The notes beneath the pieces are model-generated. The model saw nothing but the letters and a program-made list of their open reading frames with translations. It was not told where the DNA came from and ran no database searches. Shown here in pieces: positions 1-6,049 of a stretch of 6,049 nucleotides of DNA (positions within the stretch are counted from its first letter, which is position 1; each line of letters starts with the position of its first letter). A program made the position numbers and the translations under genes. Origin of the DNA: Sphingobacterium sp. (GTDB lineage: Bacteria > Bacteroidota > Bacteroidia > Sphingobacteriales > Sphingobacteriaceae); contig JASLCA010000221.1 of assembly GCA_030146225.1 (NCBI GenBank), positions 1 through 6,049 of the forward strand. The letters run 5' to 3'.

Positions 1-794
1 GGGGATTTAAAATAGCGCACATGCTCTGCCTGCTCCTCATCAAGTCCCAATACACTCAATTCCGGCAATACCGTCAAGCCCCCATTTATTGCTACCATAC
101 GACGTAAGGTTTCTACACTCCCTGTATTATAGGTAAATGCGCCACTTGCGGTATGATTATGCTTAAAATGACAAAGGTTTAAAACCTGTCCGCGCATACA
201 ATGACCTTCATTTAGCAACCACAGCTTTTCATCGACAAGCTCCTCAGCAGTTACCATTTTTTTCTTAAACAAGGCACTCATCTCGGAAACATAAGCCACA
301 AAAGGCTCATAGTAAAGAGGCAACTCTTCAATACCTGACTCTTGCAAGGGTGTAGACAAAATCCCACAGTCCAACCTGCCCACCTTAATCTCCTGTACAA
401 TACGCTCGGTAGTATACTCCCAGATCTGCAATTGCAGCTTAGGATATTTCTTCATAAAGCGCATCAATACATCAGGCAACAAATATGGAGCCACAGTAGG
501 AATAACCCCAATCTTTAATTCACCCGACAGCTCCCCTTTCTGTTCCTGCAAGAGCTCCTCGATCTTCTTACTTTCATTAAGGATCACTCTAGCCTGCTTA
601 ATAATCTTTTCCCCAATCTCTGTAGGCACAACAGGCTGCCGACTTCGGTCAAAGATCTTAGCACCAATAGACTCTTCCAGCTTCTGCACCTGCATACTCA
701 AGGTAGGCTGCGTCACAAAGCAATGCTCTGCCGCTGCCACAAAGCTCCTATAGGTATCTACAGCTATAATATATTCTAATTGAACCAGGGTCAT
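1..794 (-). CDS. oxyR: OxyR-type hydrogen peroxide-sensing LysR-family regulator (C-terminal end cut by window edge)
   Basis: I translated this by hand from the ATG at 794-792: 264 codons stay open to the left edge, so the C-terminus is missing (OxyR proteins are usually 300-315 residues). It begins MTLVQLEYIIAVDTYRSFVA. A LysR winged helix-turn-helix lies at about residues 1-60 (AAEHCFVTQPTLSMQVQKLE, 21-40), a linker helix at about 60-88, and the effector domain from about 90. The peroxide-sensing pair is present: Cys199 and Cys208 in GHCMRGQVLNLC, with the same numbering and spacing as E. coli OxyR Cys199/Cys208, plus Thr100 in GVIPT, which matches the peroxide-binding Thr100. E. coli has Asp at position 202; here it is Gly. 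In this family peroxide forms a disulfide between the two Cys and converts the tetramer to an activator of catalase, peroxiredoxin and Dps genes; none of those is in the window. It is transcribed divergently from dpp11. No Shine-Dalgarno is visible. The OxyR call is strong; its targets here are unknown. Confidence 0.93.
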   Translation of the reverse strand, partial: MTLVQLEYIIAVDTYRSFVAAAEHCFVTQPTLSMQVQKLEESIGAKIFDRSRQPVVPTEIGEKIIKQARVILNESKKIEELLQEQKGELSGELKIGVIPTVAPYLLPDVLMRFMKKYPKLQLQIWEYTTERIVQEIKVGRLDCGILSTPLQESGIEELPLYYEPFVAYVSEMSALFKKKMVTAEELVDEKLWLLNEGHCMRGQVLNLCHFKHNHTASGAFTYNTGSVETLRRMVAINGGLTVLPELSVLGLDEEQAEHVRYFKS

Positions 795-813
795 CTTATA
801 AGTTTTAACTATG

Positions 814-821
814 CAAAGTTA
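814..821 (-). promoter_or_regulatory. Putative -7 box for oxyR (TAACTTTG)
   Basis: Read on the minus strand this is TAACTTTG, an exact match to the Bacteroidota -7 consensus TAnnTTTG. It lies 19 bases upstream of the oxyR ATG, so transcription would start near 807-810 and leave a leader of about 13-16 bases. I see no convincing TTG (-33 element) at the usual 19-21 base distance. The same octamer appears in the opposite orientation at 875-882. Confidence 0.55.
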
Positions 822-825
822 GCCA

Positions 826-850
826 TTTCTGCAAGAAATTCCAGCAGAAA
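826..850. promoter_or_regulatory. 25-bp dyad between divergent promoters, candidate OxyR operator
   Basis: TTTCTGC (826-832) and GCAGAAA (844-850) form a perfect 7-bp inverted repeat. The spacer holds a second symmetric core, GAAATTC (835-841), centred on base 838, so 10 of 12 base pairs are symmetric. The element lies between the two outward -7 boxes and would be untranscribed from either. It would cover roughly -17 to -43 of oxyR and -37 to -64 of dpp11, the usual geometry for a LysR-type regulator that represses itself and controls its divergent neighbour. It does not fit the classical T-N11-A motif centred on the dyad, nor the E. coli ATAG-N7-CTAT pattern. The symmetry is seen directly; binding by OxyR is inferred. 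Confidence 0.5.
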
Positions 851-874
851 GCTTAGCGGCCTGAAATGTTTTAT

Positions 875-882
875 TAACTTTG
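875..882 (+). promoter_or_regulatory. Putative -7 box for dpp11 (TAACTTTG)
   Basis: This is an exact match to the Bacteroidota -7 consensus TAnnTTTG. It ends 21 bases before the ATG at 904, so transcription would start near 887-890 and give a leader of about 14-17 bases that still contains the AAGG ribosome-binding site. No clear TTG -33 element is present at 19-21 bases upstream, which would fit a promoter needing an activator. Confidence 0.55.
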
Positions 883-893
883 ATACCGTTAAC

Positions 894-897
894 AAGG
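894..897 (+). promoter_or_regulatory. Shine-Dalgarno-like AAGG deciding the dpp11 start
   Basis: AAGG stands 6 bases upstream of the ATG at 904 and favours that start over the in-frame TTG at 880. The TTG overlaps the putative -7 box (875-882) and would lie upstream of the predicted transcription start. Starting at 904 also gives a clean signal peptide. Confidence 0.55.
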
Positions 898-903
898 TTG
901 ATT

Positions 904-3072
904 ATGATAAAATTAAAATCTAAGTACAGTTTACTCTGTACAGTATTGTTAGGAATAGGCGCATTTAACTTTTCCGCTTCAGTTCCTGACGAAGGTATGT
1001 TTCCTTTAAGCGAGCTAAATAGAGCCGGCTTAAAAAAAGCAGGACTTAAAATTTCAGAAAAAGACATTTACAATCCCGGAAATATCGGGCTAGTAGATGC
1101 ATTGGTACAAGTCAGTGGCTGTACGGGATCATTTGTATCTCCAAATGGGCTAATTATTACAAATCACCACTGTGCCTTTAGCGCAGTACAACTCGCTAGC
1201 TCGCCAGAGTTTAACTACCTTAAGAATGGTTTCGTAGCCAATAATTTAGAACAAGAGATCGAAGCCAAAGGCTTAACAATTCGGTTTTCAGACTCTTACA
1301 GCGATGTATCTCAAGAGGTGCTACAAGCAGTAGCGAATATCTCGGACCCTGCCGAGCGGATACATATTATCAATAAGAAAAGAGCCGACTTAGCCAAGCA
1401 GGCAGAAGCAGAAGACCCTACCATTAAGGCCGAGGTTTCGGAGATGTTTATCGGCAAAAGCTATGTGCTCTTCCGGTATAAAACCATTGAAGACGTGCGC
1501 TTGGTGTATATCCCAAGACAAGATATTGGAGAATTTGGTGGAGAGACCGACAACTGGGTATGGCCAAGACATACAGGAGACTTCTCCTTCTTAAGAGCAT
1601 ATGTATCGCCCAAGGGAGCTTCCGCAAAATTTGCAAAGGAAAACATCCCTTACAAGCCAAAAAAACACCTTAAAGTTAATCCACAAGGGGTAAATGAAAA
1701 TGACTTTGTATTTATCCTAGGCTATCCAGGTCGGACCTTTAGACATCGTCCGGCTCAGTATATGGACTATCAGCAAAAATTCCTCCTGCCCTATACCTCT
1801 GAATTGTATGACTTCCAGAATCAGGAGATGCATAAAGCCGGCAAGGACAACCTAGCAGTAGAATTGGCATTAGCAACCCGCATAAAGCGCAATGCTAACG
1901 TTATGAAAAACTACAGAGGCAAGCTAAAGGGCTTACACAACCTCAGCTTGGTGGCTGCAAAAAAACAAGAGGATCAGGAGCTCGCAAACTTTATCAATAG
2001 CAAGCCTGAGCTAAAAGCGAAGTACGGCAACCTGATGAACGATATAGACAAGCATTACACAGCCGTATTTGCAGTAGCCAATAAGGAATTATGGTTTAAC
2101 AATATGTATAGCAGCAGTAGCCTATTACGCGTTGCAAACATTATCAATAGCTTTAAAACAGCCGTATTCAAACAAAATGGACTAAAAGCCCAAGAAGAAG
2201 TATTCAATCTGAATATAGCACAAGTCAAAAAGCAGTTAGATGGTTACTATGAGAGCTACAGCCTTCAAGTAGATCAAGCTATAGGCCGACGCATGTTTGA
2301 AGACGCCTATCAACTAGGAGACGAAAATGCAATTGCATACTTCGCCAAAAAGGGATTCCAATCCAAGGAAGAAGCAGGCAACTATATTGTACAGGCTATA
2401 GAAAAGTCAAAGCTGAATACCATGCAAGATCTCTATAGTAATGTTTTAAAAGATTTCAGTAGCCTAAAGAACTACAATGATGATCTACTCGGTATACAAG
2501 CAAGCCTTGCGACAGAGATGGATAGCTTTAATACGGAACAAAAACGTAGAGAAGGCGTATTAAATAGATTAATGGGCGACTATGTAGCTGTAAAAGAAGT
2601 CTACCAGTCCAAAAGCTTTATTCCCGATGCAAACTCCACGCTACGCCTTACCTTTGGAAATATCAAAGGCTACAGTCCAGCAGATGCAAGCTATATGAAG
2701 CCCTTTACTACCGTACAAGGTCTGATTGAAAAAGGGAACTCCGGCTTAGAAGAATTCAGCTATCCAGAATCCATCAAAACAGCATGGTTAGCTAAGAACT
2801 TCGGCGCCTATGCAAAGAAAGAACTAAATGATGTTCCAGTAAACATCCTTTACAATATGGATACTACGGGTGGTAACTCAGGCTCCCCAATAATGAATGC
2901 CCATGGGGAACTTATTGGTGTCAACTTTGACCGCTCCTATGATGCAACCATCAATGACTTCGCTTGGAATGAGCATTACAGCCGTTCTATAGGGGTAGAC
3001 ATTCGATATGTATTATGGATTGCCGACAAGATTGACAATGCAAAGTTTATCCTTAAAGAGATGGGGATATAA
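904..3072 (+). CDS. dpp11: S46 family serine dipeptidyl-peptidase, probable DPP11 (Asp/Glu-specific)
   Basis: This 722-residue exported serine peptidase releases dipeptides from the N-terminus of oligopeptides in the periplasm. S46 enzymes are usually about 700-720 residues, so it is full length. A signal peptide (KLKSKYSLLCTVLLGIGAF) probably ends near residue 26, before VPDEGMF, matching the DEGM-type start of mature S46 enzymes. The chymotrypsin-like catalytic residues appear as His89 (TNHHC), Asp226 (WPRHTGDFSF) and Ser659 (GGNSGSP). Between about residues 285 and 580 the sequence is helix-rich, matching the alpha-helical domain of the family. Arg677, 18 residues after the catalytic Ser (GVNFDR), occupies the position of Arg673 of Porphyromonas gingivalis DPP11. 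That position is Gly in DPP7 and Arg or Ser in DPP11, so Asp/Glu at P1 is the predicted preference. The gene is monocistronic, bounded by its own promoter and a terminator. S46 membership is near certain; DPP11 rather than DPP7 rests on one diagnostic residue. Confidence 0.95.
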   Translation: MIKLKSKYSLLCTVLLGIGAFNFSASVPDEGMFPLSELNRAGLKKAGLKISEKDIYNPGNIGLVDALVQVSGCTGSFVSPNGLIITNHHCAFSAVQLASSPEFNYLKNGFVANNLEQEIEAKGLTIRFSDSYSDVSQEVLQAVANISDPAERIHIINKKRADLAKQAEAEDPTIKAEVSEMFIGKSYVLFRYKTIEDVRLVYIPRQDIGEFGGETDNWVWPRHTGDFSFLRAYVSPKGASAKFAKENIPYKPKKHLKVNPQGVNENDFVFILGYPGRTFRHRPAQYMDYQQKFLLPYTSELYDFQNQEMHKAGKDNLAVELALATRIKRNANVMKNYRGKLKGLHNLSLVAAKKQEDQELANFINSKPELKAKYGNLMNDIDKHYTAVFAVANKELWFNNMYSSSSLLRVANIINSFKTAVFKQNGLKAQEEVFNLNIAQVKKQLDGYYESYSLQVDQAIGRRMFEDAYQLGDENAIAYFAKKGFQSKEEAGNYIVQAIEKSKLNTMQDLYSNVLKDFSSLKNYNDDLLGIQASLATEMDSFNTEQKRREGVLNRLMGDYVAVKEVYQSKSFIPDANSTLRLTFGNIKGYSPADASYMKPFTTVQGLIEKGNSGLEEFSYPESIKTAWLAKNFGAYAKKELNDVPVNILYNMDTTGGNSGSPIMNAHGELIGVNFDRSYDATINDFAWNEHYSRSIGVDIRYVLWIADKIDNAKFILKEMGI

Positions 3073-3082
3073 GCCTCAGATA

Positions 3083-3132
3083 AAATAGTAAAAGGGCTTT
3101 ATCAGTAAGATGATAAAGCCCTTTTACTATTT
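3083..3132. terminator. Bidirectional intrinsic terminator, perfect 22-bp stem
   Basis: The arms at 3083-3104 and 3111-3132 are exact reverse complements, with a 6-base loop (GTAAGA, 3105-3110). The stem core is GGGCTTTATCA, and outside it each strand reads AAGCCCTTTTACTATTT, so a U-rich run follows the GC-rich core in both directions. It begins 11 bases after the dpp11 stop and ends 17 bases after the stop of the converging M14 gene, so it can end both transcripts. Confidence 0.9.
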
Positions 3133-3149
3133 AAAAGATTCTTAAAAGC

Positions 3150-4643
3150 TTAATTTACCCGATTTTTAAACAACCCTGGCTGCGGCTTTTTAGCTAAGTC
3201 AATCAGGTAGCCATTAATAACTGCATAGCGTAAGTTAGCCCCTTTACCCAAGTAAAAGTTAGTAGCCCCATTTAAGGTGATCTCGTCAATAGCCGTAAAG
3301 CGCTGCTGCGTAAAGACCACTAGTGGTAGGTTGTGCAGCCTGCCTTCACCCACATCCTTCACCCGAACAGCGACATAGCCCTTCTTCAGCATTGTCCAAG
3401 CATCATCAAAAGAAATCATCGCTAAGGAGTCAATCAGCTTTGGGTAAGTTTTACCCATCACAAATTCTAAGCCTTCCACATCCTGTTCTTCATAGCCATA
3501 AGACTCATCTAAGTCACCTATGTCCTCTACCCGACCCCGAACAAAGAAATCCCGACCTACCGTCACCTCTGACCTTCGGATAGCCACATCCGTCTTTAAA
3601 GCCGTCTGATCATCTCCTAAGTCAACATTACGAAGGACCACATCATGCAGTTGCGAAGCATTAAAGGGAATATCCTCATAATCCTTAAAGTCATATTTTT
3701 TATACGATCCTTGGGCAATCTCCAGCAGGCCATTTAAGATAATCGCAAAGTTCAATCGGCGAATTTGCTGCTTTTCCACATCCCCCTTCATCCCTCCAGA
3801 TTCAATCAAAACCGTACTAGCCCCCCAGCCTTGGAAATTGTCCCCAAAGCCGCGTGGGGTATGCGTATCATCATACTTTGCTACAGCATCCGGAATATAT
3901 TGTTGCAGCAGCTTATTCATGCCCACAATCAGCTGCATAGCGCCCTTACGGACATTATTAATATCCCGATCATAATTGTAAGCCGGTGCCAAAAGCGATA
4001 TGCTAACTGGATTTTTAGTCTCCGGCACATTATAATAGATATTCTGATCATGCAGGTTGAATGCATACTGCGGCTTTAAGCGCTTGGCCAGCTCCCGAAG
4101 TAAAGCCCCTTCTACCGTCTGCCCATCTCGCGCATCCCGATTCAGATCAATATACTGGGCATTGCGGCGCATAAAGCGCTCCGCCCCATCAGGATTTAGC
4201 ATAGGGATAAACTGCAAATCCAACTCCTTCTGCAACAAGCTTCTCACCTCATCAAAGCCATCCGCTTTGCCAGCTAAAAAATTAAAGAGATCAAACAAGG
4301 CCATCGTCGCCGTAGCCTCATCGCCATGCATCTGAGACCATAGCATCACCCGCTTCTTACCTTCTCCATACTGCAACTTATAGATAGGCCGCTGCTCCAC
4401 AGACTTGCCAATTTCAAGCACCGACAGCACGCCCCTTTTCGCATGAAGCTGCACCAAAGAATCCACGTCCGCATGCTTAAACCTACGGTGAAAGAGCGAA
4501 GGCTCTTTATACTGATCAAAAATCTTATTAAGCGCTGTGCTATCCAAAGCCAGCGCGTTAGAATAGTCCGTCATATTTTGTGAAGTACTCGTGCAGGACT
4601 GCAAGGTAAAAAGTAAACTAAAAACAAATAGGCTGCTTCTCAT
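3150..4643 (-). CDS. M14-family zinc carboxypeptidase-like lipoprotein
   Basis: This 497-residue exported metallopeptidase starts with a lipoprotein signal, MRSSLFVFSLLFTLQSC, whose lipobox LQSC gives Cys17. The residues after Cys (TSTSQ) lack the acidic surface-export signal known in some Bacteroidota, so a periplasm-facing location is my inference. The M14 catalytic domain spans about residues 65-310. Zinc ligands are His106 and Glu109 (MHGDE) and His198 (FNLHDQ). Substrate-binding elements are NPDG (150-153) and DLNRD (166-170), corresponding to Asn144-Arg145 of carboxypeptidase A. The catalytic Glu281 lies in VLIESGG. All key residues are present, so it should be active. A C-terminal region of about 170 residues has no motif I can name. 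The substrate is open: M14 includes carboxypeptidases and murein-peptide hydrolases, and the S66 gene 5 bp upstream makes peptidoglycan stem peptides plausible. It is the last gene of the operon and ends at the shared terminator. Confidence 0.9.
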   Translation of the reverse strand: MRSSLFVFSLLFTLQSCTSTSQNMTDYSNALALDSTALNKIFDQYKEPSLFHRRFKHADVDSLVQLHAKRGVLSVLEIGKSVEQRPIYKLQYGEGKKRVMLWSQMHGDEATATMALFDLFNFLAGKADGFDEVRSLLQKELDLQFIPMLNPDGAERFMRRNAQYIDLNRDARDGQTVEGALLRELAKRLKPQYAFNLHDQNIYYNVPETKNPVSISLLAPAYNYDRDINNVRKGAMQLIVGMNKLLQQYIPDAVAKYDDTHTPRGFGDNFQGWGASTVLIESGGMKGDVEKQQIRRLNFAIILNGLLEIAQGSYKKYDFKDYEDIPFNASQLHDVVLRNVDLGDDQTALKTDVAIRRSEVTVGRDFFVRGRVEDIGDLDESYGYEEQDVEGLEFVMGKTYPKLIDSLAMISFDDAWTMLKKGYVAVRVKDVGEGRLHNLPLVVFTQQRFTAIDEITLNGATNFYLGKGANLRYAVINGYLIDLAKKPQPGLFKNRVN

Positions 4644-4648
4644 AGCGA

Positions 4649-5704
4649 TTAAGTTAGGGCATTTTCCAGCAAGGTCATCGTCCCCTGATTCGCATCCATG
4701 CGAACGCGAACCCCCACAGGCAATATAAACTGATTACTGATATGCCCAATACGCGCACCCGAAAAAGCGGGAATGCCTAAGGGCTTAATATAATCATTTA
4801 GGATATCTTGCATACTGAGGGAACCATAGCCACTGGCAGGAGAGCAATCCGTACAATGTCCAAATACAAAGCCTTTAATCTGACTTAAAATGCCTGCATT
4901 TTTCAATTGACAAAACATCCGATCCATACGCTCCATGCCCTCATCGATCTCCTCCAAGAAAAGTATAGCACCCCTGAAATCAGGTAGATAATCTGAACCA
5001 CATAAACCTGAAAGTAAGGTTAAATTTCCGCCAATAAGCGGCCCTTCAACATGCCCAGCAGTAAGGGTCTGAATACGATTTGTATAGGGAATAAAGTTGT
5101 CCGAAGTATCGGAGGGATTTCGAAAATGCTGCAATTTATTAGCAAAAAACTGCTCCTCGAAAGCAGCTGCTAGAGACTTGGTCCAGGTGCTTGAACCGAC
5201 TGCTCCATGAAAGCTAACTAAGCCAGCTTTGGCATAGAAAGCCATAATCAAGGCCGTAACGTCGGAGTAGCCTAATAACACCTTCGGATTGCTAGCAATC
5301 AAGCTATAATCCAACCGATCCAATAACCTAGAGGCACCATTGCCCCCCCGAATACAGACAATGCCCTGCACCTCCTTGTCAGCAAACATCGCATGAATAT
5401 CCGCGATGCGCTCTTCATCCGTTCCCGCTAAATTCCCGTAGCGCGCACGAATATGCTTGCCTTCCTTAATCCGAAAGCCCAGTTTTTCAAAGACCTCACG
5501 ACTCTGACGGATTGATTCCTCATCGGTCAATGCACCTGCGGGCGTAATTAAGCCGATGGTATCCCCCGCCTTAAGCAGCCTAGGCTTGAGGAGCTTTGGT
5601 CCAGCAGGCTTGTAAATATCGGCAGCTTGTAGCGCTCCAGGAGAGGCTACAGCACAGCCGGCAACAGCCAGTGCAAATGACTTTAAAAAGCTACGTTTAT
5701 CCAT
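4649..5704 (-). CDS. Exported S66 family LD-carboxypeptidase-like peptidase (LdcA-like)
   Basis: This 351-residue S66 serine peptidase belongs to a family that removes the terminal D-Ala from murein tetrapeptides, normally in the cytoplasm during cell-wall recycling. The catalytic triad of the family is visible: Ser147 (GYSD), Glu251 (LFLEEIDE) and His321 (RIGHISNQ), with spacings close to Pseudomonas aeruginosa LdcA Ser115/Glu217/His285. Other family features are the IRGGNGASRLLDRLD segment (118-132) and GPLIGGNLTLL (221-231). The enzyme is about 45 residues longer than typical cytosolic LdcA, because of an N-terminal export signal: DKRSFLKSFALAVAGCAVAS. This resembles a Tat motif with Lys-Arg in place of Arg-Arg, and VAGC could be a lipobox with Cys17. 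The ATG is 4 bp after the stop of the dihydroorotase gene, with no Shine-Dalgarno, suggesting coupled translation. The microcin C immunity protein MccF is in the same family, but nothing nearby supports that role. Confidence 0.9.
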   Translation of the reverse strand: MDKRSFLKSFALAVAGCAVASPGALQAADIYKPAGPKLLKPRLLKAGDTIGLITPAGALTDEESIRQSREVFEKLGFRIKEGKHIRARYGNLAGTDEERIADIHAMFADKEVQGIVCIRGGNGASRLLDRLDYSLIASNPKVLLGYSDVTALIMAFYAKAGLVSFHGAVGSSTWTKSLAAAFEEQFFANKLQHFRNPSDTSDNFIPYTNRIQTLTAGHVEGPLIGGNLTLLSGLCGSDYLPDFRGAILFLEEIDEGMERMDRMFCQLKNAGILSQIKGFVFGHCTDCSPASGYGSLSMQDILNDYIKPLGIPAFSGARIGHISNQFILPVGVRVRMDANQGTMTLLENALT

Positions 5705-5708
5705 AGTA

Positions 5709-6049
5709 CTAACGATTAAACAAGAGTCTATGCCCAGTGCCCACCTCTACAATCTGACCATCGGTATAGGCCAGGTTGCCCGATACAATTGTATGGGCAA
5801 TAGTTGAAGTAAAAGTATGCCCTTCAAATGGAGACCAGCCACATTTAGATAAGATATTCTCCTTGTCTACTAGATACGGTTTAGACAAGTCCACAAGTAC
5901 TAAATCCGCCCAGTAGCCCTCCCGTATAAAGCCCCTACTTTCAACCTGAAAGAGGATCGCGGTATTATGGGCAGACTTTTGGACCAATTGTTCCAAGGTC
6001 AATTTACCCTGCTGCACCATGTCTAACAGTACTTGTAAAGCATGTTGCA
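5709..6049 (-). CDS. pyrC: Dihydroorotase, C-terminal part (start beyond window edge)
   Basis: The reading frame is open from the right edge and stops at 5711-5709, giving 113 residues of the C-terminal part; the ATG at 6020-6018 is internal, since the frame continues upstream as QHALQVLLD. The sequence contains GKLTLEQLVQKSAHNTA, RGFIREGYWADLVLVD and KCGWSPFEGHTF, the last being a strong signature of the dihydroorotases of Bacteroidota (about 440 residues in full). This cyclic amidohydrolase interconverts carbamoyl-aspartate and dihydroorotate in cytoplasmic pyrimidine synthesis. The zinc ligands lie in the missing N-terminal part, so activity cannot be judged from this piece. It is the most upstream visible gene of the operon; the promoter is outside the window. 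A related hydantoinase-like amidohydrolase is the less likely alternative. Confidence 0.88.
   Translation of the reverse strand, partial: QHALQVLLDMVQQGKLTLEQLVQKSAHNTAILFQVESRGFIREGYWADLVLVDLSKPYLVDKENILSKCGWSPFEGHTFTSTIAHTIVSGNLAYTDGQIVEVGTGHRLLFNR

Noticed and set aside
826..850. Dyad as a transcription terminator or RNA hairpin
   Set aside because: It lies upstream of both predicted starts, has no U-run after it, and the symmetry is interrupted, which fits a DNA operator better.
880..903. In-frame upstream TTG start for dpp11, adding eight residues
   Set aside because: It overlaps the putative -7 box, has no ribosome-binding site, and would lengthen the signal peptide n-region. The ATG at 904 has AAGG at the right distance.
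819..1067. Minus-strand open frame of 82 codons across the divergent region
   Set aside because: It overlaps the promoter region and the start of dpp11 antisense and shows no recognisable domain; it is a shadow.
1390..1660. Three overlapping minus-strand open frames inside dpp11
   Set aside because: They mirror the conserved catalytic region of the S46 gene and have no independent features.
904..3072. S46 protein as DPP7
   Set aside because: DPP7 has Gly at the specificity position; this protein has Arg.
3323..4335. Plus-strand open frames of 86, 104 and 92 codons inside the M14 gene
   Set aside because: Their composition is low in complexity and implausible (rich in His, Pro and Ser), with no start signals; they are antisense shadows of a gene with all catalytic residues intact.
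4649..5704. S66 protein as a microcin C immunity protein (MccF)
   Set aside because: MccF is in the same family, but there is no microcin biosynthesis gene nearby and the protein has an export signal, whereas MccF acts in the cytosol.
1..6049. Mobile element, phage, CRISPR or defence system
   Set aside because: No transposase, integrase, terminal repeats, repeat arrays or defence domains are visible; the genes are housekeeping or envelope peptidases with even composition.

Overview
The window looks like an ordinary chromosomal stretch from a member of the Bacteroidota. The support is: a -7 box of the Bacteroidota type (TAnnTTTG) upstream of both divergent genes, near absence of Shine-Dalgarno sequences in the right-hand operon, an S46 dipeptidyl-peptidase, exported S66 and M14 peptidases with Bacteroidota-like N-termini, and a dihydroorotase end carrying the KCGWSPFEGHTF signature. 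Base composition is moderate and looks even across the window. I see no IS element, phage gene, tRNA, rRNA or CRISPR array. No gene-free stretch exceeds about 110 bases.

Left part (1-903): the minus strand carries most of an OxyR-type LysR regulator whose C-terminal end lies beyond the left edge. A 109-bp divergent intergenic region (795-903) follows. It holds two outward-facing copies of the octamer TAACTTTG, one per strand, flanking a 25-bp dyad (826-850) that could be the regulator's operator.

Middle (904-3132): a complete S46 serine peptidase on the plus strand. An Arg at the known specificity position makes it most likely a DPP11 (Asp/Glu-specific dipeptidyl-peptidase) acting in the periplasm. 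It ends at a perfect 22-bp hairpin that serves as a shared terminator for the two converging transcription units.

Right part (3150-6049): three tightly packed minus-strand genes with gaps of 4 and 5 bp, surely one transcript. In transcription order they are the C-terminal end of dihydroorotase (pyrC-like, cut by the right edge), an exported S66 LD-carboxypeptidase-like protein, and an M14 zinc carboxypeptidase-like lipoprotein. The last two probably act in the cell envelope on peptides or murein stem peptides. Together with DPP11 the window holds three exported peptidases of unrelated families, but the sequence does not prove they share a pathway. I find no clearly undescribed system. The most interesting items are the divergent oxyR/dpp11 regulatory region and the exported S66-M14 pair behind pyrC.
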